Shown: one piece after another, positions 1 through 8,633 of the stretch
Numbering within the stretch: position 1 is the stretch's first letter
How the letters are laid out: every line of letters starts with the position of its first letter
Assembly (NCBI RefSeq): GCF_003258315.1
Contig: NZ_CP030032.1
Coordinates: 1,402,001-1,466,000, forward strand
DNA length: 64,000 nt
Origin: Bradymonas sediminis
GTDB taxonomy: Bacteria; Myxococcota_A; Bradymonadia; Bradymonadales; Bradymonadaceae
Direction: 5' to 3'
Translations under genes and position numbers: made by a program
Notes under the pieces: model-generated
Database searches by the model: none
What the model saw: only the letters and a program-made list of their open reading frames with translations
Told to the model about the DNA's origin: nothing

Positions 1-1169
1 AATTCCTTCATGCCGGTGTTCCACGCCTGCGGCAGGTCTTCGACGCTGAGCTCACCACCGATGAGTTTGCGCTCGAGCTGGTAGCGAAGGATCACGTGGG
101 CCGGGTAGGTGACTTCGTCGGCGTCAATGCGGATCAGGCTTCGCTCGACGCGGGTCGACAGGGCGAAGATATTCTCGACCGACCACTCGGCTGAGTCGCT
201 GCCCGGGGCAAAGGCCTCGCGCATCATCGGGGCGGCATATTCCAAAAAGTCGCGGCTGCGGCAGACCTGCATCTCCATGAGCAGTGATTGGCTCTCGTGG
301 ATGCTCATGCCCCGGGCCCTTCCGACCGGTTGGTATCGCCACTCGGTGGGCAGTCCCATGCTATAGAGGGCGTGGCCGGTCTCGTGGATGGTGCCCATGA
401 TGGAGCGGGCGAAGTCCTGCTCGTCGTAGTTGGTGGTCAGGCGCACGTCGTCGGTGGTGCCGCCGCAAAATGCGTGGGCGCTGGTGTCCAGGCGGCCGTG
501 GTTGAAGTCGAAGCCGAGGGTCTTCATCAGGGAGTGCGACAGTTCGCGCTGCGCCGCCTCGGGGAATGGTCCCTGGGGTTGAATCGGCGCCGGAGCGCTC
601 GCCTGGTGGGCGAGGACTTCGTCGATGAAGCCGGGCAAAAACGCGACGAGCTCTTCGAAGATGGGGTCGATGGTCGCGGCGCTCATGCCGGGGTCGAATT
701 GGTCGAGCAGGGCGTCGTAGGCCGAGCACCCGAGCGCCTCGCCCTTGGCGACGGCGCCCTCGCGGATCAGGTCGATTTGGCGCTTGAGATACGGGGCGAG
801 TTTGGCGAAGTCATCCTCGGCGCGCGCCTGCATCCATACGGTTTCGCATTCGGAGACCGCGCGGCTGGTGGCCTCAACGAGGTCGGAGGGCAGCGCGTTT
901 GCGTGGACCCAGTCGCGGCGCATCTCGCCAAGGTTTGCTTGTTGCCACTCGCTCAACTCGATGTCGGCCGCCTGCTCCAAGAGGTCTGCGAGCGCGGGGT
1001 CGGTCAGCCCTTCGTGGGCCAGCACGGAGAGCGTGGCGATCTGCTCGGCGCGCCCGGCGGCGCCGCCCTCGGGCATCATCGTCGCGCGGTCCCATCCGAG
1101 CACGCCAATTGCCTCTTCGATCTTGGACAGGCGCTCGAAACGTTTTTCTAATTGCTTATAGGCGTTCAT
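1..1169 (-). CDS. Carboxypeptidase Taq (M32) metallopeptidase, C-terminus cut by window edge
   Basis: This is a zinc-dependent carboxypeptidase of the thermostable M32 (Taq) family, which removes C-terminal residues from peptides in the cytoplasm. Reading from the ATG at 1169, the protein opens MNAYKQLEKRFERLSKIEEA and has the family WDR..MMP stretch near residue 28. The zinc motif HETGH is at residues 262-266, followed by the M32-type segments RGMSIHESQS and AWNTGM. About 389 codons are visible; the family is near 500 residues, so roughly the last 110 lie outside the window. The gene is transcribed leftward and alone here. No secretion signal is present. Identification is firm; the native substrate is unknown. 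Confidence 0.93.
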   Translation of the reverse strand, partial: MNAYKQLEKRFERLSKIEEAIGVLGWDRATMMPEGGAAGRAEQIATLSVLAHEGLTDPALADLLEQAADIELSEWQQANLGEMRRDWVHANALPSDLVEATSRAVSECETVWMQARAEDDFAKLAPYLKRQIDLIREGAVAKGEALGCSAYDALLDQFDPGMSAATIDPIFEELVAFLPGFIDEVLAHQASAPAPIQPQGPFPEAAQRELSHSLMKTLGFDFNHGRLDTSAHAFCGGTTDDVRLTTNYDEQDFARSIMGTIHETGHALYSMGLPTEWRYQPVGRARGMSIHESQSLLMEMQVCRSRDFLEYAAPMMREAFAPGSDSAEWSVENIFALSTRVERSLIRIDADEVTYPAHVILRYQLERKLIGGELSVEDLPQAWNTGMKE

Positions 1170-1373
1170 GGGGATTCCTCGCAGGTAGGCGATGAATGAA
1201 AATAAAACTCGGCGCATTCAAGCCGAGCGGGGCGCCCGTCGTCAACTAAAAAACGAGCGCTGGCTTGACGTAAAACCCGCGTTTCCCTGCCCAGACCCAA
1301 AGGTGTTATGTAAGACGCCGATGGTTCGGCCGCGGATCATGCGATTCGACCCTTCGCTCACTAAGGAGAAATG

Positions 1374-1724
1374 ATGAGTCTTAAACAATTTTCATCCTGG
1401 TTTCCGCTCGACGCAGATGGCGTCGCGGCGCACGCGCCCGAAGGGGCAGCCGCGCTGCAGGTTCGGGTGGCTGAGGGGTTGATCGAATACGCGTCGGGGC
1501 AGGCGAGCGCGATGGTATTTTATTGCTACGCCAGCGACAACGCCCGTGAAACGCTGCAAAAACTCTTCGCCGACGAGCTCGCCGAACCCGGCGCGCGCGG
1601 GCACGGTGAATTGTGGTTTCGCTATATCCAGGGCGATGAGGTGCTCGAAACCTTAAAGCGTCGGATGCACAAATTTCAGAGCAATTTCGGCGAGTTTCCG
1701 CTCTTTAATCAGCCCGACAAATAG
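1374..1724 (+). CDS. Small conserved-looking protein of unknown function
   Basis: The ORF encodes about 116 residues with a well-mixed composition and no signal peptide or membrane segment, so it is probably cytoplasmic. Two adjacent ATGs (1371 and 1374) are possible. AAGGAG at 1363-1368 lies five bases before the second, so 1374 is preferred. Recognisable features are a QVRVAEGLIEY segment, an ALxKLF-like helix and a C-terminal KFQSNFGEFPLFNQ tail. I do not recognise a family. The gene is convergent with the NtrC-type regulator, with only 15 bases between the two stop codons. The good ribosome binding site and coding-like codon use support a real gene. Confidence 0.7.
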   Translation: MSLKQFSSWFPLDADGVAAHAPEGAAALQVRVAEGLIEYASGQASAMVFYCYASDNARETLQKLFADELAEPGARGHGELWFRYIQGDEVLETLKRRMHKFQSNFGEFPLFNQPDK

Positions 1725-1739
1725 GGCGCGCGGCCGGGT

Positions 1740-3134
1740 TTAATCTCGATATTCCTTGAGCTTATATTGCACTTTTCGCACGCTGATCCCCAGGATTCTA
1801 GAGGTCTCCGCGGAGTTGCCGCCGGTGGCCTCGTAGGTCTCTAAGATGGCGTAGCGCTCGATATCCTCCAGCGTGGAGCCGGGGATGCGGATTTCGTCGT
1901 TGGGCACGAAATGTTGTTGGCCGAAGTTATCGGAGAGTTGGCTTGACTCGATGCGCGACCCGGTCGCCAGCACGACCGCGCGCTCCACAGTATTTTCTAG
2001 TTCACGCACATTCCCCGGCCAGTCATATTGGCAGATTGTGGCGAGCACTTCGGGGCTTATCTCTTTGATATCTTTGCCGTTTCGACGGGCGTGCTTGGCG
2101 ACCAGGTGGCTCGCCAGCGGGGCGATATCACTGCGGCGCACGCGTAGCGGCGGCGTGTTCAGGTGGATGACGTTGAGGCGGTAATAGAGGTCTTCGCGGA
2201 AGCGTCCGCTGCGGACCTCGGCCTCCAGGTCGCGGTTGGTCGCCGCGATGATGCGCACGTCCACCGAGATGGTCTGATTGCCGCCGACCCGCTCAAACTC
2301 GCGCTCCTGCAAAAACCTCAACAGCTTGACCTGAATCGACTGTGAGATCTCGCCGATCTCATCGAGGAAGAGCGTGCCGCCGTTGGCCTCTTCGAAGCGG
2401 CCTTTGCGTTGATTGGCGGCGCCGGTGAACGCGCCCTTTTCATGGCCGAAGAGCTCGCTCTCGAGCAGGGTTTCGGCCAGGGCCGAACAGTGCAGGCGCA
2501 CGAAGGGCTTGTCGGCGCGGTCGCTTCGCTCATGCACCAGTCGCGCGACCAACTCCTTGCCGGTCCCCGACTCGCCGGTGATCAGCACGGTGGCGCGCGA
2601 GGTGGCGACCTGGTCGATCATCGACTTTAGCTTTTGCATCGGCATGCTATTGCCGATCATCTGAGTCTTCGTGGTCTCGCCGGCGCTGCCCTGGCGCAGT
2701 CGGTCGAGCTCGGTGCGCAGTTGCGTGCGCTCCATGGCGCGCGCGATGACCAGCTCAACCTCGTCGAAATTCAGCGGCTTGCTCAGATAATCTTCGGCGC
2801 CGCTTTTCATGGCTTTGACGGCGTTCTCGACGCTGCCGAAGGCGGTCATCACCACGCAGGTGAGCTTTGGGAATTCGACGCGCGCCTTTTTGATGAGCTC
2901 GAGCCCGTCCATTACCGGCATGCGCAGATCGGTCACCAGCAGGTCACACTCCCACTCGCGCAGCACGCCCAGGGCTTTGAAGCCGTCGGGTGCGTTGCGC
3001 ACCTCATAGCCGTCCTCTTCGAGCAGGGTGCTGAGCGCCTCGCGCGCGTGCACCTCATCATCGACGATGAGGATACGTCCGCGGCTGGCGGCGTAGTGGG
3101 CGGGCGGAAATTTTTGAGCGCTGAGATTTTGCAT
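1740..3134 (-). CDS. Sigma-54-dependent NtrC-family response regulator
   Basis: This is a transcription activator that works with sigma-54 RNA polymerase when phosphorylated. The receiver domain spans about residues 20-135, with acidic pocket VDDE, phospho-acceptor D69 in [12 protein letters not shown] and conserved K119. The AAA+ domain spans about 158-395, with Walker A GESGTGKE at 187-194, the sigma-54 contact loop GAFTGA at 234-239 and Walker [12 protein letters not shown] Fis-type helix-turn-helix closes the protein ([20 protein letters not shown]). It lies 69 bases downstream of the globin-coupled kinase gene on the same strand, so kinase and regulator are very probably a cognate pair. 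Target promoters are not identifiable here. Confidence 0.95.
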   Translation of the reverse strand: MQNLSAQKFPPAHYAASRGRILIVDDEVHAREALSTLLEEDGYEVRNAPDGFKALGVLREWECDLLVTDLRMPVMDGLELIKKARVEFPKLTCVVMTAFGSVENAVKAMKSGAEDYLSKPLNFDEVELVIARAMERTQLRTELDRLRQGSAGETTKTQMIGNSMPMQKLKSMIDQVATSRATVLITGESGTGKELVARLVHERSDRADKPFVRLHCSALAETLLESELFGHEKGAFTGAANQRKGRFEEANGGTLFLDEIGEISQSIQVKLLRFLQEREFERVGGNQTISVDVRIIAATNRDLEAEVRSGRFREDLYYRLNVIHLNTPPLRVRRSDIAPLASHLVAKHARRNGKDIKEISPEVLATICQYDWPGNVRELENTVERAVVLATGSRIESSQLSDNFGQQHFVPNDEIRIPGSTLEDIERYAILETYEATGGNSAETSRILGISVRKVQYKLKEYRD

Positions 3135-3203
3135 CTGCGGTCCAGAAATTTTGAGTTAACTTAAAATCTAGTGTCGGGCGTGTTTGGGTCTCTATCGTTC
3201 GGG

Positions 3204-4376
3204 CTATTCGCCGAACTCGGGGCGCGGCAAAAAGACGGTGAATTTGGTGCCGCGGCCGGGTTGGGAGGTCACGTCAATCGAGCCGCCATGGGCGTCGATG
3301 ATCTTCTTAATGATTGGCAGGCCCATGCCGGTGCCGGTGGCTTTGGTCGTAAAGAACAGGTCGAAGACCCGGAATTTAAGCCCCGGCGCCATGCCCTCGC
3401 CGAAGTCTTGAAAGGTCAGCCGGGTGCCGTAGTCGGCGTTGTCTGCGGTGATGATGATTTGGCCGGCGTTGTCCATGGCCTCGACGGCGTTGGTCAAAAA
3501 GTTCACGAAGACCTGGCGGATGCGGTCGAGATCGCACCACATGCGCGCGTCGCCGGTGAGGTGGGTCTCAACCGCGATATTCGAGGCCTGCAGGCTGGGA
3601 CCGTGGACCCGCTTGATCTCGTCGAGCAGCATGGCGGCGTCGTGCCAGGCCGGGGTGATCTCGACCGGCTTGGCGAAGTCCATGATATCATTAGTCAATG
3701 TGTGGATGCGCCCGAGCTCGGAGCGCAGGGTCTCGGCGATCGGTAAGATGCGCTCCTCGGCGTCCTCGACCACGCTGCTAATGTCGCGGATGCGCCGCTC
3801 CAGGAGGGTCAGTTGCAGCCCCATTGTGTTGAGAGGATTGCGGATCTCATGAGCGAGCCCGGTCGCCAGCGCCGAGGGAATCTCGAGCTTCATATGCATC
3901 AATTTATCCCAATAGGCCTGGGTTATGATGGTAAGCTCGAGGTCAAGGATGCGCTCGACGCTCTCGATGCATTCGATGCTTGTGGACCCAACCTCTTCTT
4001 CGATGCGCGTTTTCTGCTCCGAGATCGCGCGGATCAGGTCGATGCGGATGATATTCATCGCCCCGAACATAAATTGCGGCTGAAGCCCGACCTCGACGTG
4101 AACGCGGCCTACGTGTTGGCGCGCGCGGAAAAACGCGTCGTCGTAGGTGCCCGAGAAGAGGTCGGTGAGCCATCGGTGCAGGCTCTTTCGAAGCCGCTCG
4201 ATTTGGTCGGGTCCGGTGAAGATATCGCGCGTTCGCTGGTTTTCGTTGAGCGCGCGATAGAAATGCTTAACGATCGCCTCAAAATGCGGCCCCAGCAGGG
4301 GGTGCAGTTTTTGCAGGCGAGCGGCGTCGCTGTCGCTGAAGCCAATATAATCTTTGATTTCTTTAAAAAAATACAT
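3204..4376 (-). CDS. Globin-coupled sensor histidine kinase (soluble, haem-based)
   Basis: The protein has 390 residues and no transmembrane segment. Residues about 10-160 form a sensor-globin (protoglobin-like) domain. The segment HVGRVHVEVGLQPQF (88-102) matches the proximal-histidine region of globin-coupled sensors and puts the likely haem ligand at H93. A DHp domain follows, with the phospho-acceptor H176 in ATGLAHEIRNPLN. The HATPase domain has an N box (FLTNAVEA, N276), G1 (DFGEGM) and G2 (TGMGLPIIKKI). Such sensors normally bind O2, NO or CO at haem, so this kinase probably signals oxygen or redox state to the adjacent NtrC-type regulator. Most globin-coupled sensors carry methyl-accepting or diguanylate-cyclase outputs; a kinase output coupled to a sigma-54 activator is less common. 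Confidence 0.9.
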   Translation of the reverse strand: MYFFKEIKDYIGFSDSDAARLQKLHPLLGPHFEAIVKHFYRALNENQRTRDIFTGPDQIERLRKSLHRWLTDLFSGTYDDAFFRARQHVGRVHVEVGLQPQFMFGAMNIIRIDLIRAISEQKTRIEEEVGSTSIECIESVERILDLELTIITQAYWDKLMHMKLEIPSALATGLAHEIRNPLNTMGLQLTLLERRIRDISSVVEDAEERILPIAETLRSELGRIHTLTNDIMDFAKPVEITPAWHDAAMLLDEIKRVHGPSLQASNIAVETHLTGDARMWCDLDRIRQVFVNFLTNAVEAMDNAGQIIITADNADYGTRLTFQDFGEGMAPGLKFRVFDLFFTTKATGTGMGLPIIKKIIDAHGGSIDVTSQPGRGTKFTVFLPRPEFGE

Positions 4377-4697
4377 GAAATCGGCCTCAAGCCTATCTCG
4401 AAGTTATGATTTAGGATGTCGTTACGCCCTGCGCGCAAATATTTGAGAGGGCAGGGGGCTACTAAGCAAAAACTGCGCCGATTTTTCGCCGGCTATCTCG
4501 ATTTCTTTTCTACCGCCCGCATCCGGGCTGATACCGTGCTTTCAGCCGGTGCCAGCGGGTTATTCGCGATATATAAAAAGCATAAAAATATCCGCCGCGC
4601 CTCATTCTCGAGATAGAACAAAGAAGCGCGGCGAATTATTTGCGCGAATATGATGTGGTGTGCAAATTTTGCGCGCCGGCTCCCGCCACACCTTGGT
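4377..4697. other. Intergenic region, no gene seen
   Basis: About 320 bases lie between the start of the kinase gene and the stop of the next gene upstream. The stretch around 4560-4600 is AT-rich (poly-A/T runs and TATATAAAAAG) and could carry the promoter of the kinase-regulator operon. No confident -35/-10 pair, tRNA or coding ORF was found. Confidence 0.4.
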
Positions 4698-6239
4698 TTA
4701 CGGCAGCGGAATGCTGACCACGTCGCGGCGCCCCGGGTGCTCGGCGCCCGTCCAGATGCGGTTGGCGTCGCGCTGAAGATAGATATCCTCGGCGCCGTAG
4801 ACCCATTTCACCGACGTATTCGATTGGCCGGGTCTGCCCTTATAGAGCCGGCCATTGCTGCCATCCTGGCTCGACGAGGACACATAATAATAGCCGTTGG
4901 CGCGAATGGCGCCCTGGGCGCGGGTTTGGCCGATGATAGCGGCGTTCGACGCGCGGGTGGTGCCGCCGCGCTCTTCGAGAAGATGCGTCGCGGGGTCGAG
5001 GGGCCACACGACCAACTTTTTACTGTGGTCGCTTGAGTCATAGCCGCCGTTGACCAGCGCCGGCGGGTTGGAGGTGCGGTCGAGGCCGAGGAAAGAGAAC
5101 TTCGCCTTGCAGGAGCCGGACTTCCAGCGATAGCGCGCGATGCGCGGCACCGCGAATCGGTAGCCGTGCGCATAACTCTCGCCCCCATGGATGCCGACCT
5201 TGTCGCTGTCGTATTTGGTGGGGCTAAAGATGCGGCTGAGGTCATAGACCCGGAAGCCCTGGGAGGTGTCTGCGACGAAGAGATAGTCGCCATACCAGAC
5301 GATGCCGCCGGCGTGCAGCGCGTTGCCGCTATCGTAGGCCGCCTCGCGGTAGGTCGGCTTGCCGCTGGAGTCTTCGATGGGGTCGACGAGCAGCAGCAGC
5401 CGGTATTTGATATTGCTGGGATCGGTGATGTCGGCCAACGCCAGGCGCGCGCCCTTGGTCGGGCGGGCGGTGGTCTTGTGGTACCAGGCGTTCATGACGA
5501 AGCGTCGGCCGTTGACCTTTCCATCGGCCTGCGCGTCGCTGGAGCCGGTGATGCCCTGGGGGTACCAATAAGTGACATTATCGTCGCCGGTATTCCAGCG
5601 AAATCCCTTCGGGTTCAGCCCGCTCAGGCGCGTGTTCGTGGCGCTGGACAGACCGCTTCGCCCGTCGCGATTGAGGTTGTCTGTGACATAATTAAAGCTG
5701 CGCGGGGTGCCGAGTGATTCGCTCTGAAGGCGGGTCAGCAGCCGGTCAGCGAGGGCTTTGCCCTCGCTGATAGGGCGCTGCAAGGCGAGCTCAAAGGCGC
5801 AGGCGTCGATGTCGCGCATGGAGCCAAGTGAGGTCGAGACGTCGACCTCGTTGCACGAGACTGCGGAACAATTCCAGCTCGGCGGCTCGGGCTCCTCGGG
5901 CTCGGTGATATCGGGCTCTGGTTCGGAGACATCCGGCTCCACCGGGTCTGGCTCGGTGGCGTCGGGCTCCTCTGGGGTCGCCGTGTCTGGTGGGGTGGTC
6001 GCGTCCGGCGTTTCAGTGATGTCTGCGACGTCGGGTTGATGCGCGTCCGGTGGCTCCTCGATGCCGTCGCGAATCGAGCCGACATCCTCGGCCGAGTTTG
6101 CATCATCGCCTGACAGAACGTCTTCGGCTCCGCTGTCCTTTATGTCCGACCAGGACGTTGCCTCTCCGGGGTCACAGGCGCCGAGCGCGGCCACTACAAA
6201 GAGCAAGAGTACAAAGAGTTGCGTGCGCGAAGATATCAT
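4698..6239 (-). CDS. Secreted lipoprotein with acidic/Pro-Thr linker and propeller-like C-terminal domain
   Basis: The 513-residue product starts with a lipoprotein signal (VLLLFVVAALGAC, lipidation at about C21). Residues about 25-125 are low complexity, rich in D, E, P and T, as in surface-exposed linkers. The C-terminal part (about 130-513) contains spaced patterns such as HAGGIVWYGDYLFVADT and GFRVYDLSR that resemble beta-propeller blades. No catalytic motif was recognised. It is likely anchored in the outer membrane with the globular domain outside or in the periplasm. It is followed in gene order by the kinase-regulator pair on the same strand, but the 321-base gap argues against co-transcription. 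Function unknown. Confidence 0.8.
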   Translation of the reverse strand: MISSRTQLFVLLLFVVAALGACDPGEATSWSDIKDSGAEDVLSGDDANSAEDVGSIRDGIEEPPDAHQPDVADITETPDATTPPDTATPEEPDATEPDPVEPDVSEPEPDITEPEEPEPPSWNCSAVSCNEVDVSTSLGSMRDIDACAFELALQRPISEGKALADRLLTRLQSESLGTPRSFNYVTDNLNRDGRSGLSSATNTRLSGLNPKGFRWNTGDDNVTYWYPQGITGSSDAQADGKVNGRRFVMNAWYHKTTARPTKGARLALADITDPSNIKYRLLLLVDPIEDSSGKPTYREAAYDSGNALHAGGIVWYGDYLFVADTSQGFRVYDLSRIFSPTKYDSDKVGIHGGESYAHGYRFAVPRIARYRWKSGSCKAKFSFLGLDRTSNPPALVNGGYDSSDHSKKLVVWPLDPATHLLEERGGTTRASNAAIIGQTRAQGAIRANGYYYVSSSSQDGSNGRLYKGRPGQSNTSVKWVYGAEDIYLQRDANRIWTGAEHPGRRDVVSIPLP

Positions 6240-6311
6240 CGTTAGACCTACTTCGAGGTGTCACAAATTATTGGAAGAAATAGGTTTCCTAGTCGGATTT
6301 GAGAGAAATTA

Positions 6312-8360
6312 CTACTTTACAATAACTTGTCCCCGCTCAATCTCAAGCGTGATGCGCCCCTCACCGTGGCGCTCGACCTGGAGCTCGACCGGCACGCCTC
6401 GCTGGCCGCGAATCCTCTCGACCACATGCGAGAGCGCCAGATCATCGACGTCGGTCCCGTCGACGCCGAGGATAAAGTCGTTCTCTTTGAGCCCGAATTG
6501 GCTCGCCGGGTGTCCTTCAAAGACCTTCTGAACGCGCACGCCGCCCTCATGTTTGCTGAGCATTGCGCCGATCCCCTCAAAGCGCATTCGCTCGCCGGGC
6601 TGCTGGGTCGCCATGGTGATATCGCGGGTGGTCTCGCGATTCTGCGTGACGTCCAATCCCGAGGAGACGGTGGTCACGAATCCTTTTTTGGTGACCCGAA
6701 GGCTTCGGCGCCCCGGCGCGACGCCTTCGATGCGGAAGCGACCGTCCTGATCGGTGCGCGTCGCGTTGGCCGAAAATGGCGAGCCGGGCTCGAAGACCGC
6801 GACATGCGCGCCGGCGATGGGGTTGCCGGTCCTCTCGTCGCGTACGGTTCCGGCGACGCGCCCGGCCTGCCCGAGCTGAATGACCACGCCCGAGGCCACG
6901 CTTCCGGCGCGCGTCACAATCATCTCAGAGGTGCCGGGGGCGAAGTCCGGGCTCTCCACGCTGAGCCAATATTTGCCGGGGCGAAGTCGCGGAAGATGAA
7001 ATTGACCGGTTGAATCGTTGACCCGTTCAATGCCGACTTCGCGCATATTATAGGCGATGGGCCCCTCGCTCTCGAAATTGCTCACGCCCACGCTAAACGA
7101 TTGCACGGGGCGACCGTCCGGTCCGACAACGCGCCCGCGAATCCCGCCGGGCGCGCCGAGCTCGAAGTCATTGGAAACGCCGCGGCGCACACTCTGCGGT
7201 TTGGAATCGGCGTGCTGCGGCGAAATGGCGGTGGCGACATAATTCGGCTCGGGCGGGTCTGCCCATTGAAATTGCCCGTCCTGGTTGGTGCGAACGCGTC
7301 TTTGCCAGGCTCTTGGGTGCGACTCCTCGGCCGGGCCGCCGAAGGGATTGAAGACCACATAGGCCCCGGCCACCGGTGCACCGGTATGATCGAGGACGCG
7401 CCCGAAGATCCCATCGCCGGGCTCCATCACCATATCGTGTCGGCTCGTTTTACCCACCACGGCTTCGATCTCTTCGACTCGAGTGTTGCGAAATCCGGGC
7501 GAAATGGCCTCCAGTGAGTAGACGCCGGCGGGGATATTTCGGAAGAAAAAACGCCCGGTTTTATCGGCCTGGCTGCGCCGGCTGATGCGCTGTTGCCCGG
7601 GTCGCGCGGACTCGGAGCGAAGCACAATTTCTGCGCCAATCGCTTCGCCCTGGGTATCGACGACCTCGCCGATAAGCGTCGCGCTCGGGGCGAGGTCGAT
7701 GACGACCGGGCCGAGGTTCTCGCCGGGCTCGACGAAGAGGTGACGGCTCTCGGCGAGGGCGTAGTCCTCGGCCTCGATCAGCAATTGGAGGCGCCCCGGG
7801 GCGAGGTCTCGAAGTTCGAAATTTCCGTTGGTGTCGCTGGTCGCGGCGGCGTCGACGACATAGGGCTCGATCGGGTCGGCGAGTCCCTGGGCGGATTGAT
7901 AATAGATGCCGACCGTGGCGTTTGGCACCGGTCGACCGGAGGCGACGACGCGTCCCCGAATGGTCCCAACCCTTTGTAATATAAGGCGAAGGTCGCGGAT
8001 CGAGGCCGCGTCACTTCCCGCTGCGAGCGTGACCTCGACGCTGCGAAGACCGGGCGGGCCGCCGGCGACAAATCCGTCGGCGGTCGCGCCAATTTTATAG
8101 GTCCCAGGCTTGAGGTCATCGAAGCGAAAGCTGCCGTCTTCAGCGGTCTTGACGCGCCCAGCATCGCCTGCTTCCACCTGCCCGCCGACGATGGGTTGCC
8201 CCGCGGAGTCGACAAGGAATCCGTGAATCGACGGAGTGTCTTTGGCCTGGACGCGCGGCGCATCGACCGGTTCGTCGCTGGATGAAAACATCCACCATCC
8301 CAACCCCAAAATAATCGCGACGGCTGCCAACACTGCTACACTGAGAATACTTCGCTTCAA
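6312..8360 (-). CDS. Membrane-anchored protein with repeated carboxypeptidase-regulatory-like domains and a C-terminal PDZ domain
   Basis: An N-terminal hydrophobic segment (residues about 5-27, ending GWWMFSSSD) anchors the 682-residue protein in the envelope. It is followed by about six tandem beta-sandwich modules of the carboxypeptidase-regulatory (CarboxypepD_reg-like) type. These are recognisable by recurring phrases such as G.V.D..G.PV.GA.V, T(D/N).DG.F and L.PG.Y.L. Residues about 595-682 form a PDZ domain with HPASQFGLKENDFILGVDG. PDZ domains bind extended peptide tails, so a scaffolding or protease-adaptor role in the periplasm is plausible. No protease domain is present. It lies upstream of the acidic-linker lipoprotein on the same strand (72-base gap), possibly co-transcribed. 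Confidence 0.85.
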   Translation of the reverse strand: MKRSILSVAVLAAVAIILGLGWWMFSSSDEPVDAPRVQAKDTPSIHGFLVDSAGQPIVGGQVEAGDAGRVKTAEDGSFRFDDLKPGTYKIGATADGFVAGGPPGLRSVEVTLAAGSDAASIRDLRLILQRVGTIRGRVVASGRPVPNATVGIYYQSAQGLADPIEPYVVDAAATSDTNGNFELRDLAPGRLQLLIEAEDYALAESRHLFVEPGENLGPVVIDLAPSATLIGEVVDTQGEAIGAEIVLRSESARPGQQRISRRSQADKTGRFFFRNIPAGVYSLEAISPGFRNTRVEEIEAVVGKTSRHDMVMEPGDGIFGRVLDHTGAPVAGAYVVFNPFGGPAEESHPRAWQRRVRTNQDGQFQWADPPEPNYVATAISPQHADSKPQSVRRGVSNDFELGAPGGIRGRVVGPDGRPVQSFSVGVSNFESEGPIAYNMREVGIERVNDSTGQFHLPRLRPGKYWLSVESPDFAPGTSEMIVTRAGSVASGVVIQLGQAGRVAGTVRDERTGNPIAGAHVAVFEPGSPFSANATRTDQDGRFRIEGVAPGRRSLRVTKKGFVTTVSSGLDVTQNRETTRDITMATQQPGERMRFEGIGAMLSKHEGGVRVQKVFEGHPASQFGLKENDFILGVDGTDVDDLALSHVVERIRGQRGVPVELQVERHGEGRITLEIERGQVIVK

Positions 8361-8633
8361 CCTAATACCTTGATTCGTTTTGAGAGGATGTCGCTAAATC
8401 ATCGGCTCTACGCGCCCTATGCGACGCTCGATATAACGTAGCGTCGATGTGCTTCTATTGCCACGAACCCCAACGCATGGCTATCGGCGCGGAGTCCGTC
8501 GACGCATCCAGAATCAACGACGCTGCTGGGTCGGGCGCAACCGCAGATATCGTGATTCCTTTCTGGGCGCGATTCTGGCATGATCGCAGTCGATCTCTTA
8601 TTACGAAATTTATATCTATCTGAGGTATAGCAA

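Noticed and set aside
288-1151. Long plus-strand frame opposite the M32 carboxypeptidase
   Set aside because: It mirrors a clear M32 gene on the other strand, which has the HETGH zinc motif. High GC makes opposite-strand frames long by chance.
4416-4616. 66-codon frame upstream of the kinase
   Set aside because: No ribosome binding site or family resemblance; it sits in the presumed promoter region.
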